A stretch of DNA of 64,000 nucleotides from NCBI GenBank assembly GCA_947396885.1, contig OX377204.1, forward strand, positions 55,725,139 through 55,789,138, written 5' to 3'. The notes beneath the pieces are model-generated. The model was not told the origin of the DNA. It ran no database searches and was given only the letters and a program-made list of their open reading frames with translations. Origin of the DNA: Heligmosomoides polygyrus polygyrus. Taxonomy: Eukaryota > Nematoda > Chromadorea > Rhabditida > Heligmosomidae. The first letter of the stretch is position 1. Every line of letters starts with the position of its first letter. A program made the translations under genes and the position numbers. Below, one piece after another: positions 1-11,208 of the stretch.

Positions 1-94
1 CTTTCAATGTAAAGGTCGAATGATATCAGCCTTAGCTCCAGTTCCTGAAGTTGGCAGAAAGTAAAAGAGATGCAGGGTTAGCCGCTCCTTCAGA

Positions 95-254
95 GGCCGG
101 ATTCATCAACAATTAACCCGTGGTTATGCGGGTGATAAGGGGTAGAGATAAGATAAGGGTCAGGCAGAGATAACGCAAGAGTCAGAGACGCAGGCTTCAT
201 TGTGGGTATCTCTACCCCTTATACCCGCGGGTTAGTCGTTGATGAATCCGGCCC
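95..254. mobile_element. Foldback MITE, copy 1
   Basis: The two ends are inverted copies of GGCCGGATTCATCAAC (95-110 and 238-253). The interior is also largely self-complementary: a GGGTAGAGATA-type segment on the left faces TATCTCTACCCC on the right. It has no coding capacity. CAGA lies on both sides (91-94 and 255-258), a possible 4 bp target duplication. The same terminal motif recurs near 9.8, 15.1 and 47.7 kb, so this is a dispersed family of small non-autonomous DNA elements. The autonomous partner is not visible. Confidence 0.75.
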
Positions 255-906
255 CAGATGTTAATTTCACAGATTGTTCAATTCAAATGCATTTTTAGGT
301 TCGAATGAAGGTTGACCGGTTGAAGGCAGATAGCCAAAATGTCCTTCACACTGTTTCGATGATGTTTGCAAGGCTTCGTGCGAATTGGCAAGCGGCGAGA
401 AATCGCGAAGAATTGCTTCAGCAAAGGTAGTTCAGCTGCAGCATTGTCTTCTCATTATTTAGACGGGGATCACAAATTTCCATAGATTTCTGCCGCGTGA
501 GAGTAACACCGGAGGCCACCGGAGTGCTGCATGAGTTACAAGTGAACCGCCTCGCTTCGTCCAGTTGGGAAGTATGTTTATGGACCTTGGATTTTTCAAA
601 CTTTTCTTAAGATTTGAAAAATGAGGTGTAAAGATGAAACCTGGAGCAAAAAGTAAAAATGGCGGTAACTGAGTCTCAGGGAATGGGAGAAGCATTAAAT
701 TGTTTTCGACATGGATATCCACTCCGGTTCGAAAAATACGGTGACCATGTTTTAAACAGCATCAATCTTCATAGAGACTGCGATGGCTGTGATAGCTTTA
801 AGAGAAATGGAAACGACCCATGAGTGGGGTACAAAGTAAGTGCTTGCTTCCTTCTTCGTCTGATTTTCTGCCCCGAATGCTTTAAATCAGTTTGTTATTG
901 AAGGCT
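255..906. other. No gene recognised
   Basis: Short open frames exist on both strands but none has recognisable similarity or convincing splice signals. This may be upstream sequence of the MULE gene or the 5' part of its transposon. I did not find a matching terminal inverted repeat. Confidence 0.4.
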
Positions 907-2945
907 ATGTCATCCGCTTCAGCAAGTCGCTTCCAGGGAATCCGTGTTGGAAGCCTTAAAAACAAGCACGATGTGGTTCGTTATAATCTGCCGGGGTTTC
1001 GCCAGTGCTACATTTACATATATGCAAATAAATGTGGCAAATACGAGACTTTCTTGTGCAGAGAGTGTTGGCGGATGGGGCTCAGAAACACCATCAAGGT
1101 TATTTATTGGATTGATGCAATTATGTGAGGCAATCTCACAAAGAGTGGTTTAAGGTGGACGGCAACAAGTTCCTCTCGAATCCTTCGGGAGGACACATTT
1201 GCACGACAATTAATGTGCATGAGGACAGAGTTGCGAGAAGCACGCACAAGGTAGGGGCTCGTATTGCTCAATTTCGTGGTTTGGGAGACGGTTTTCTAAA
1301 ATTGGTGCTCTAGAGGTGCGTGCTGATCAGAGAAGATAAGAACTATTCCAAGCTGTCAAACTCGGAAATTCTGGAGGACATGCTGGAATCTGTTCAGGTC
1401 TGCATGAACTGTATATACATGGTAATCATATTGCAAAGCATTTTCTATTCAGGGGGAAGCAGCTACAGTCGAGGAACGAGAAGAAATGACGGCTCGATTC
1501 CATGGCAGGAGCCTCAATTCAAAAATAAGAAGCATTTCAAGGTGAATCGTGAATACGTTGGGTAGATGAGCTGACAAAAAATGGTTTACATCTGGTTGTT
1601 CAGGAACAAAAACTTTCACAGACAGCGGGACGTCACATGGGAATCAGTCCTCGAGAGATTCGCGAATCTCGAGGATGGCACGCCTTTCCTACAATTGAAG
1701 GCGCCTAATGTGCTACTGAATTTTTCGAGGACCACAATAGAGGTGCTCACTTGGGATGTCGCGCTGGGTGTACACTGCTAACTTGCAATATTCAGAAGGT
1801 TCACCGAGCCGGATTGCATCCTTTGATTGCGGACGGCGTGCACAACGTACTACCCATGCACCTAGTAGATCAAGCCCAGTTGTATACAATACATGGTGTC
1901 ACAGGAACAGGGCATGAAGTACGTTGGGCATTAAGATTAGATTACATTAAGTTAATATGAGAAGATATAGCCTAGCGTGAGCATTTAGGCACCCATTGTG
2001 CACGCCCTCACAACAAGGAAAACTGAGAGCACCTATGAATTAATTTTCCGGCGGCTGTGGAAGGAGCTGACGGCATTAGGGAGCAACTACGATGGCAATC
2101 TCCGTCTCGTCATTGACTTCGAAAAGGCCGCAATAAACGCCGCCAGGAGAGCCATGCCTGGGATCGACATAGAAGGATGCGCTTTCCACCTCGCCCAGGT
2201 CTGGAATAGGAAACGAGACAAGGTTGCCTTAATAAGATTTTAGATGTTTTCAAAACGACATGAAAAATATTATTTTAGCTGGGTCTACGGCGCTACCTCG
2301 TTGGCCGTCATAAGGATAAAGCTGTCGTGAATTGGTGGAGGACCATCAAAGGTCTGCCGTTCCTTCCCGTCCATCTTCGAAGGAGGGTTCCCGGAATTCA
2401 CCGCCCCACCCTGCCCACTTCACACGAAGCCTACGCTAAGTGTGAAGAGTTCCTCACCTACCTTCAGACGAGGTGGTTGACTGGTCCATTTGAGAATCTG
2501 TGGTGCAAATGGGGCATGAGGGAATTCCGCACTACAAATGCGGCGGAGGCTTACCACAGGTAATCGATTCCTTGTAATATAAAAGTGTATGTAACGCATT
2601 AAAGCTTGATTTACAGCAAGTTGCGGCGTATCCTGAAGGCCGTAGGCCTCGACGTCCTTATCGGGCGGGTGCGAGCAGCGGATACTCGAGCACAGGCCCA
2701 GTTGTGTATGTTAGAAAGGGTGCGCAATTTTGCATAACAACAAAACCGGATAAGCGATATTCCATTTCGTTTAGGTACCCGACACAGAGCGCGATCTAAG
2801 AAGGCGTGACAGGGAGCGCCGCAGAAGAATTGACGAAGAAATGCAGCGGTTCGCTGACGTCCTTCTTAGCCCCTGTCCAAGAACAGTACATATAATCATG
2901 TACTACAAAAAGATGTCCCGTTTCGTCTCGGAGAAGACAATTTGA
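907..2945 (+). CDS. MULE-type transposase gene, ten exons
   Basis: Proposed exons are 907-1098, 1146-1250, 1314-1397, 1453-1541, 1622-1742, 1796-1918, 1989-2222, 2279-2559, 2617-2719 and 2775-2945. All nine introns are 47-80 bp, GT-AG, and every junction keeps the frame, giving about 500 residues without a stop. The N-terminal part has a Cys-x-x-Cys element (FLCREC) and an FLSNPSGGHIC segment as in nematode MULE proteins. The Mutator-like DDE core follows: D near residue 210 (LIADGVHN), D near 281 (VIDFEKA), a C-x-x-H pair at about 302/305 (GCAFH), and E near 406 (TNAAEAYH). The C-terminal end is Arg/Glu-rich. The family catalyses cut-and-paste transposition. It could be an autonomous transposon or a domesticated host gene; no terminal inverted repeats were recognised. 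The start at 907 is the least certain boundary. Confidence 0.8.
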
Positions 2946-3479
2946 AGAGGTATGCCCATCTTTAAACTTACGAGACATTCATGTCCCTCTGTCTAGTTTG
3001 TCCAGACGCGTCTATTTTGTCATTTTGTTCAGGGCTTGTTCATCGGGTAATAATTGCATAACATAAACTTCCCCTTCATCGTTCACTGGCGCAAAGTGGG
3101 TTCATGTTTTTTCCATGGCCTAGCTGCTTGGTTTGGTTTCTATTAATTCATTTTCACTTTCTCTTTGCAGTGTATAGACCCAGTCGTTGCCAGAATCGAT
3201 AGCAATCTTCCAAGCGGTTAGCAACTGTCGCCCGCATAGACGATACCACCTCATTTGTGTATGCCATTTCAAGAACGAGCAAATGGTAGGTTACTGTGCT
3301 TGTCGACTTTTTGGTACGTGGTTATTGCTCTTTGCTTTCTGGGATTTTCATCTTTGTTTCGGTTACAACACTCACAATAAACAAATAAATATCGCTGACC
3401 TTTAAGCTTTATGTTCTAAGTGCGTTTCGTATAGTGTCTCACTGTTGCTTCTCGTCATCTGCATTCATCTTCCTTGCAG
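2946..3479. other. Mostly non-coding, exon-like scraps
   Basis: A good acceptor (ctctttgcag) ends at 3170 and a donor (ATG|GTAGG) follows at 3286, but all frames between them carry stops or need an implausibly short intron. This may be leader exons of the downstream unrecognised gene. Confidence 0.25.
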
Positions 3480-4239
3480 ATTTTGAACTCATTCTTGGAG
3501 AAGTTCTTCCAACAGAATCCGATTTCGAAGAGGGAGAGCGGGGGCTAATTCTAGTCAAGGATAAGAAAGCAGAACGTTTTGTTAGCCTAACAGGTGGGTT
3601 TCCAAGGGTTTACGCATTTCTGCGGTCCAGCAACTTGATACGTTCAGGCTACATCAGAGTGTTGAAGGAGAGTTCGGCCTCATTGAAGCTATATGTAGTG
3701 GCGACTACTCGCTTCAGAATGCTCTGCAGCTTATTCTTACGGATCTGAAGTAAGTTGTAGCTTCTGTGTATAAGTTCATAAGAGTAGAAATAATTTACAC
3801 ATTACTTTGCGGCTGATCTTATTCACTAAAGCAGAAATGGTCTTGAATGTGACACGATTTCCGCACAATTTGTGTCGTGAACAGAATTTCTTCTCTCATG
3901 TGTTTTTTTTCGCATTCTGCATTTCGTACTTACTAACCTTCATCGAACTAAAGCAACAGCTAAACTTATGCCGCCTTAGAAACTTATGTTTTCATTCAGA
4001 AGCCTTTCTGGCCACGTTTCACGGGAAGTGATTGCGATCATGTCCAGCCAATCGACCGTAGATCCTGGAAATATTTTTGCAACTTTTGGGGTGAGTTTAC
4101 TCGAGTGTGTAATAAACATAGGTAAAAGGAGTGACTAGAATCTCGTTTCAGTTATTGCGAGTAAATTATATTCGTTGTTCTTTAATAGGAGTGAGTGCTG
4201 AGCAGTTTGTAGGCAAGCAGTTGGCCAAAATCACGAATG
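3480..4239 (+). CDS. Unrecognised multi-exon gene fragment
   Basis: Four exon-like segments join in phase: 3480-3580, 3631-3749, 4000-4090 and 4152-4239. They are separated by GT-AG introns of 50, 250 and 61 bp with acceptors such as ttcattcag and ctcgtttcag. The translation includes FELILGEVLPTESDFEEGER, then GEFGLIEAICSGDYSLQNAL, then SREVIAIMSSQSTVDPGNIF. The composition is soluble and acidic then mixed, with no membrane span, and I recognise no domain. The segments lie downstream of the MULE gene on the same strand but the frame does not continue from it. A further exon-like block near 5029-5121 (acceptor ttgttcag, donor gtatgt) may belong to it. It could be a host gene fragment captured by a transposon, or chance open frames. 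Confidence 0.35.
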
Positions 4240-5895
4240 GTTAGTTATCTGGCTCATCGGCGATAAGTTGCGGAAGGAATCGGAGATATATCTCTCACGT
4301 GTTTAAGGTAGCTACCACGTGGTTTTGGATGCGGATCTTTTTGAGTTATTGCTGTCGCAGCATATTGCACCATCTTCGTCAACGAAAACATCCAAATGTA
4401 ACGCGATTCGTATGGCATGTCCTCCACATGCTAGTATAAAAAAGCGGTCATTCTGCGTCTGGTAAGGAACGCCATGTTTATTTAGTTTCCGTTGGTTTTT
4501 AGACCTTAGCGGCGGCTATGATTGAGTGGTTACACACCTTATCAGAATTTAGGTTGTATGGGCCTGAAGGGGGGGGGGCAAATTCGTGTCTTTTGCATCC
4601 TGGCCTCACCTGCACACCATTGCTGTTTCATTAGCTGGAGACCTTTAGTTTAACGGACTACATACGTATGCAACCATCTGACATAGGATAGCCAAGAAAT
4701 ACTGATATATTTAAACAGAAGCTGCAAGGAACATATTTGAAACAGTGTTCATGTAATTAACTTATACCATCCTAACTGGTGATGTAATGTGATTGTATAG
4801 GCCAAGTGCACCTTCATATTGTGCACTCGATACCTTGCAAAAGTAGGATGTGTGGGTCATCCCAAATACCGCCGTCCTCTGTCCTTTATTCTTTTTTGCA
4901 TCCAATGTTGAATGAGATGACATCTTTTTCATGCTATTCTGGGGAGAATAACAGACTCGAGTTCTTTTTCGTAATCTTCACTTTAATGTGCTCAAGAATC
5001 TAGTGGCGATTTCATTAACATTGTTCAGGATTTGCTGATGTCAGCACCGCTGTCCTTCAGCTGGCATGAGCTTTTCGCCACCTGGTCCCTCTTCCAGCGT
5101 TTACATCCAATCACAGAGGGGTATGTCGACGACATCCGCTGTTGGGCAAGTTATCGCACAGGTCGATGAGACGTCTCTTTCAGAGAGTGCATGGCGTGTG
5201 AGCACCCACCCGCTGTCTGTCTGGAGAAGGCTTCGCATGCAAGTCGTGCTGTGCGATCTTCTGCTTCGAGTGCAGCATTCTCCTACACGAGAGTCTCTAT
5301 GTCTGTCCAAATGATAGCTGATAGCCAATGTTGGAACGATAGCAGTGAAGAGCAGAGCATGGGTAGAGTTCTAAACGGATGTCTGGGGAAGAGCGGTAAA
5401 TCTCACTATGAGTTTGGCGCTGAGGTCGGGTAGTTCAGGAGAGCTTGTGGCTGCTTCGAGACGGCAAATAAGTTCCACAGGGCAAGCGAGCGGTTTTCGA
5501 GGCCTAGGTTAGTACGGGTTGTCTGGCAGGATGCGTTCGAGATATGAGTGGCATGTATCGTTGTGACGAGCCTAAGTATTCCTATGTACACGATCCTCTT
5601 CTGTGAGAATTGCATGTTGTTTGTAGAGCATGAGTATAGTGTCAGATAGAGGTCTAAACGGCTCAACGATCCGTTCTATGAGCGCCATCGATCTATACCC
5701 TTCCTGGTTTGTTTCACATTACGGTTAGGATTCGACACGTTTTAATAACGTCACCTTCCATTGTTTGTCTCGCAGTTAAATGAATAAATGCTTGTATAAA
5801 CAATTCTGTTCCAACTCCAACCTTCTCGATCACATTTCCTTGTAAGACATCTGCCTTTCAAAACGCAACGATGTTGCTCCATTTTTAGTGTTCTA
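4240..5895. other. No clear gene; weak exon-like blocks
   Basis: Apart from a possible exon at 5029-5121 and an open frame reaching about 5314, nothing here is recognisable. A short poly-G tract lies near 4570. Confidence 0.3.
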
Positions 5896-6535
<640 letters not shown>

Positions 6536-6538
6536 AGC

Positions 6539-7140
6539 GTTACCAGCCGTACCTGTCGGAAACGTTACTAGCCGTGCCTGTCGGAAGCATCCAACGCGAA
6601 ACTCGTCCAATTTCGTCGCGCACCGCGCGCGACACGAGAGGGGGTTCGCGCGGCGTCGGAGTTATGTCTGTCTGCCCCCGGGTGTGCACACTTCGCTGCC
6701 GCAGTGCTGCCGGCAGCGGCCGCAGCGACAGTGGCAGCGAAGGATGACCCGGGCATTCCTCACTGTCGCTGCGTGCGGCCGCGGAGCAGTTCAACTGCCG
6801 CAGTGTGCGGGACCAGCTCCGCCCACATTCCACTGCCCGCTGCCCGCTGCAAAGTGTGCATGCGGCTATATGGCACAAGCGCTGGACAATATTAGGTCTT
6901 GGCCGGAACGCTTGCCGGTTTTTACTTTTTGTGCTGCCGTCGTCTCCAGCACGACTGCAGGACAAGCGCTGCGCAACAGATCTTGGCCGGAACGCCTCCT
7001 TGTTTTTGCCCTTTGTGCTCCCGTCGTCTCCAGCACGACTACAGCACTAGCTCGGCTAACGAGGGAGTCTTGGTCAGAAAGTCGCGCCAATGACCTCAGG
7101 TGTGCTACGCTCGCCGGCAAATTTTCCTAGCGTTGTCCGG
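6539..7140. repeat. GC-rich block with short tandem repeats
   Basis: Two 25 bp near-copies of a GTTAC(C/T)AGCCGT-type unit lie at 6539-6590. Two copies of an approximately 87 bp unit (each with cttggccggaacgc and cgtcgtctccagcacgac) lie at about 6878-7050. GC content is much higher than in neighbouring DNA. Long overlapping open frames on both strands (for example 6522-7130 +) are explained by the low stop-codon density of GC-rich sequence and have no recognisable product. Confidence 0.5.
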
Positions 7141-7192
7141 TGTTCTAAGACGAGTCCTGTCCTTGTGCTGCCTTCGGTCATCGAAACTCTCT

Positions 7193-8755
7193 AGATGACC
7201 CCGAAAGAGCGACGAGGAGGTCGAAGCCTTTTACGTGGAGCTGGAGAGGTTCTATAAGGAAGATCACACCTCCTTCAAGGTGATTGTCGGTGACTTCAAC
7301 GCCAAGATCGGGCAGGAAGGTCCCTGGAAGAACGTCACATCGGTACCCACGGTTCGAAGAGGAACAGAAAAGGAAGAGGAAAAGAAAGGCTGTCTAAGTT
7401 ATGAAGTCCTATGAGGTCAGAGATTTGCCGAATTGAATCTAGAGCTTTGCTTGGTACAAAAGCACAACTACTATCAAGGTCTAATGATGTGATGGTTTGT
7501 ATGGTGGTGGCCATTACGAAGCTCATCGAAGTACCGCCAAAGTAGAAGCTGTCGCTGTGCCTTACGTTCATCAACCTTAAGAAGGCATTCGACTCCGTCG
7601 AAACTGAAGCGGTCATCGACGTCCTGCTCACTCAGGGGGTTCCTACTCAGTACATCAGAGTCCTTCGAGAGCTGTACAGTGGATTCACGATCATGATCTC
7701 ACCATTCTACAATGACGTCCTCATCAACTTGAAGAGAAGGGTTCGGCAAGGAAATACCCTATCCCCGAAGATCTTCAGCGCCACCCTCGAAAACGTTATG
7801 CGCGAACTATGGGAAGGCATGGAAGTGAAGATCGACGGTCGGCAACTGCACCACCTACGCTTCGCCGTTCTTCGCATTGTGCTCATAACACCGAGCATTA
7901 GCCAGGCAGAACGAATGCTGGCTGACTTCGATCGTATATGTGGGAACGTTGGACTGCAGCTGAATCTTACGAAGACGATGTTCATGAGGAACGGACAAGT
8001 TTCTGATGCCCTATTCTCGCTCAACGGAACGAACATCTCCGAATGCTTCAGCTACGTCTATCTGGATCGCGAAGTCAATATGGCCAACGACCTAGCGTCA
8101 GAGCTGAGCAGGAGGAAACGAACGGCTTGGGGAGGTTTCAGGAGCGTCGAAGAAGCCGTGAAGAAGACGAAGAACGTCCGACTCCGCGCCCATCTATTCG
8201 ACTCCACCGTTCTTCCTTTCCTTACATACGCCTCAGAGATTTGAGCTATATGAAAGCAGGATGAACACGCGATCAGCGTCGCGCAGCGTGGAGTCGAGAG
8301 GACGATGCTCGGAGTCACACGCTCACGCAATTGAGAAAAGGGTTCTGGAGTTCCGAGCTCCGTCGACGTTCGAACATCAGAGACGCTGTCCCATGGGTTT
8401 CGTCGAAAATTAAGCGGGCCGGCCACATAATGCGCATCCCAGGCCCTCGCTGGACGGGAGCCGTTACCGACTGGATTTCGCGAGTTCTCAAGGGAAACCA
8501 AGACGCTCTACAACGCGTTGTCGTACTTCCTCGTGAAAGCTCTGAACGAGCGACACGACGCTCTTCGTGTCCCTCGAGCAAGAAGCATCCATGGGAGCAC
8601 ACTGTCACGCGACAGGAACGAATGAAGACGCTGCTGGCGCTCGCTCGAGCAAGTCTGTGATGGAACCAGACTGCTTTAAACAGTGTAAACGAAGAGGAAC
8701 CGGAATCAACGACGCGATGGAACAAAGCACTGCATCTAGGTCAAGTTTGAAGTAG
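7193..8755 (+). mobile_element. Decayed hookworm-type EN/RT retroelement
   Basis: An endonuclease scrap (FYVELERFYKEDHTSFKVIV then GDFNAKIG, about 7225-7320) is joined by internal deletion to a reverse transcriptase: LKKAFDSVETEAVIDVL (about 7575-7620), a long open frame 7693-8244 with RVRQGNTLSPKIFSATLENV and LHHLRFA, then the C-terminal RWTGAVTDWISRVLKGNQDA region and a final HTVTRQERMKTLL segment to about 8660. The catalytic F-A-D-D box reads FAVLR at about 7858-7875, so the RT is dead. Several frameshifts split the C-terminal part. Related fragments occur at 25.3 and 26.6 kb. Confidence 0.85.
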
Positions 8756-9385
8756 GGTGAAAGTTGTTTAGATATCTAAACTCTACTCGACAAGCCGAAT
8801 CCAGCGGTGTGCTCGGTTTCCCAAATTTTCTGCTCCCAAGGGTTTTGACGGTGCGACGCTCTGGAGCGTCGCCGACGACAGATGTGGCACTAATTATGAT
8901 CGGTATTGTATTCAAAATGATCTGAGAAAAACGATAATAACAAAAAACTTTGGAGAGCTTTTATTGCTGAAAGTTAACGTGTTGACGACTGCGTCGCTCC
9001 CTTTCGTCCGTATGGGGCTATGTGGTGCAATGCCGTGTCACGGTCTTGGCGTTGCAGAGAAATCGATTGGTCCTACGCACCACGCACCGAAAATCATGTG
9101 TTCATCAACGTGCTAAGATTTCACTGATACGGTTTTTTATCGTATTTTTATTAAACATTTCTCTACTAGCGGGCTATTGCCCGCATGGAGATGGTACACG
9201 CTCATAGAACAATCACGCAAAACAGTATCGCAAAGAACTAAGAAAGGAGGGATCTGTCTGGTCTATCGCATATTTTAAGATGCCTTACCGGTACGATGCA
9301 GGGACGAGCCTACTAATGGTAGTTACTGTTCTCTTGAATACCTATTACGTTCCTGTTCTTCTTTTACACCCTAAAGATAATTAGC
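8756..9385. other. No gene recognised
   Basis: AT-rich sequence with only short open frames; nothing supported. Confidence 0.4.
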
Positions 9386-9545
9386 TTGAACACATTTGTT
9401 TAAGCCTGGAGCGGCTGATGTAGAGGCTATATGCTGTTACAGGATGTTTTGTTACGATCAAAACTCTTGCGCCAGGCGGGACTCGAACCCGCATCTTCTG
9501 CTTTCCGGGCAGCGATGTTAGCGATGATAATTAGCTTGTTTGTTT
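9386..9545 (-). mobile_element. tRNA-derived SINE (family 1), partial copy
   Basis: On the minus strand this reads a tRNA-like 3' half (AACATCGCTGCC, then GCGGGTTCGAGTCCCGC, a perfect T-arm and B-box), then GCGCAAGAGTTTTGATCG, a CATCCTGTAACA-type body and a tail shared with 27.53-27.64 kb. The 5' D-arm and A-box are missing. A better copy is at 31764-31926. Confidence 0.7.
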
Positions 9546-9831
9546 TGCTGTACACACTTTGTTGATAGTGAATTGTTTGTTTTACATTGTAGTGTTACAA
9601 TCCATTCCTTGAGCTTTAGTTGTTGATCTTACTGTTTTGACATCACCCACTCCCACAAACAGATGAAGCTGGAACATATAACGTTTCCTTTATAACGTTT
9701 TATTTTAAATAGTAGCTCGCAGCTAGTTGCATTTTTTTAAACAAAAATTAATGATTTAGCGAAAACTCAAAAAAAATGTTCCGTTAATTTCGTTAAAATA
9801 TTTAACGAACACAAGTTTTTGTGCACTTCTA

Positions 9832-9964
9832 GGTCAAATTCATCAACCGTTTACCGCCCTTTACCGGTGAAATTGCTGCCAAACCAGATACTAATGAATG
9901 CCATATCAGGTTGTTGGCAGTATTTTCGCTGTTAGAGGGCGGTAAGCCGTTGACGCATCTGGCC
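9832..9964. mobile_element. Foldback MITE, copy 2 (diverged)
   Basis: The ends GGTCAAATTCATCAACCGTTTA (left) and the complement of its partner near 9942-9964 form a long hairpin: ACCGCCC and GGCAG blocks on one side face complementary blocks on the other. The termini are a diverged form of the GGCCGGATTCATCAAC motif of copy 1. Confidence 0.6.
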
Positions 9965-11208
9965 CCTGGTCTCTAATATCGGATAAGGAAGATTGGTCAA
10001 TAAAGATACAAAATAGAGTGTAGTCCAGCACAACACATGAAAAGTCATGAAAGGGTGACCAAACATATCTAGACCGGCCGTCGGACATAGCATTTTCGTT
10101 TCTATTACCCCAAAGCGGGTCCAAACTTCGCCTCTCATTTGGACAAATATTCATTTTTCTTCCGACGAAGGTGTTGTTAGTACAACCTCCCCCCCCCCTC
10201 CCTGAGGCCACAGATTCCTCCTCGTGCCCCGTTGTTCGCCGCCGAACAACGCTACGCTTACGCGTGAACTCGATTCACCCATTTGCCTACATTTGATGAT
10301 CCCCGGTACTTAAAAAGGAGAGATAATTGAATGAAACACGAAAGTCACGAGCAGATAAGTACAAATGCAACTTAAGTACGTCCTGCCGTACCTTTTTGTA
10401 AAATAACCAGGGGTATCGTTTAAACCGTAGGGATGCACAAACATTCCGACTATGGGCTTGTCGCTAAACATTTAAAACTGTTAGTTATGAAGAAAGTAAA
10501 ACCTTGACGACATGCACTTCGAATTTTTATTTTTAACAGTCTGATTCTTTGGAAATTCACGATGTATGTGACGGAGAGATGGGCTGGAGATGGATCCAAC
10601 AAATTAAATCACAGAAACTGTTGAAAAATTGGGAGGCTTAGTGGCTTCTTACTGTCAGCAAATATACCATGTTGCTTGTACTCTTTAACGATGCCGGCGT
10701 AGTTCTAAAAATGAGCAAATGATGCATTTGAGAAAGAAGTGGCACGCAAATACTTTCTTCAGCAAGCATTTATGTCACACATCCATGACAAACATTCATG
10801 AGAGAAGGAAGGTCGTGGTGAGCCAGGCCCTCAGCGACAGGAATCGCGTCGTCGCAGTGTAATGGGTGTAAAGAATGTAAGGTATAGTAGGGTGGATTAA
10901 GGGATAAAGGGATAGAATCTGTTCCGATCTTCACTGCGCCTTGTCAGCCTGGCACAATAGCCGTGATATGTATAGCGATATCGTAAGGAATACAACAGCG
11001 GCCCAAGAACAAGTGGGTTAGACCTCTGTCAATAAACCCCATCTGTTATCGGACCACCTGCGCGAGGCTACCCAGTAAAACACCGCTCACGGAGCAGAAC
11101 AGAAGGACACTACACCACCACCCAGGCCACTTGGCATTTCGACTTCTCTTCTCGGGTTTTCTCTGGCTTGGGCTCACCCCCTTTCCTTTACCCTTCATGT
11201 CCTACTAC
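9965..11208. other. No gene recognised
   Basis: Contains a poly-C tract near 10190 and short open frames only. An open frame at 9906-10211 (-) overlaps the MITE and has no recognisable similarity. Confidence 0.35.
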
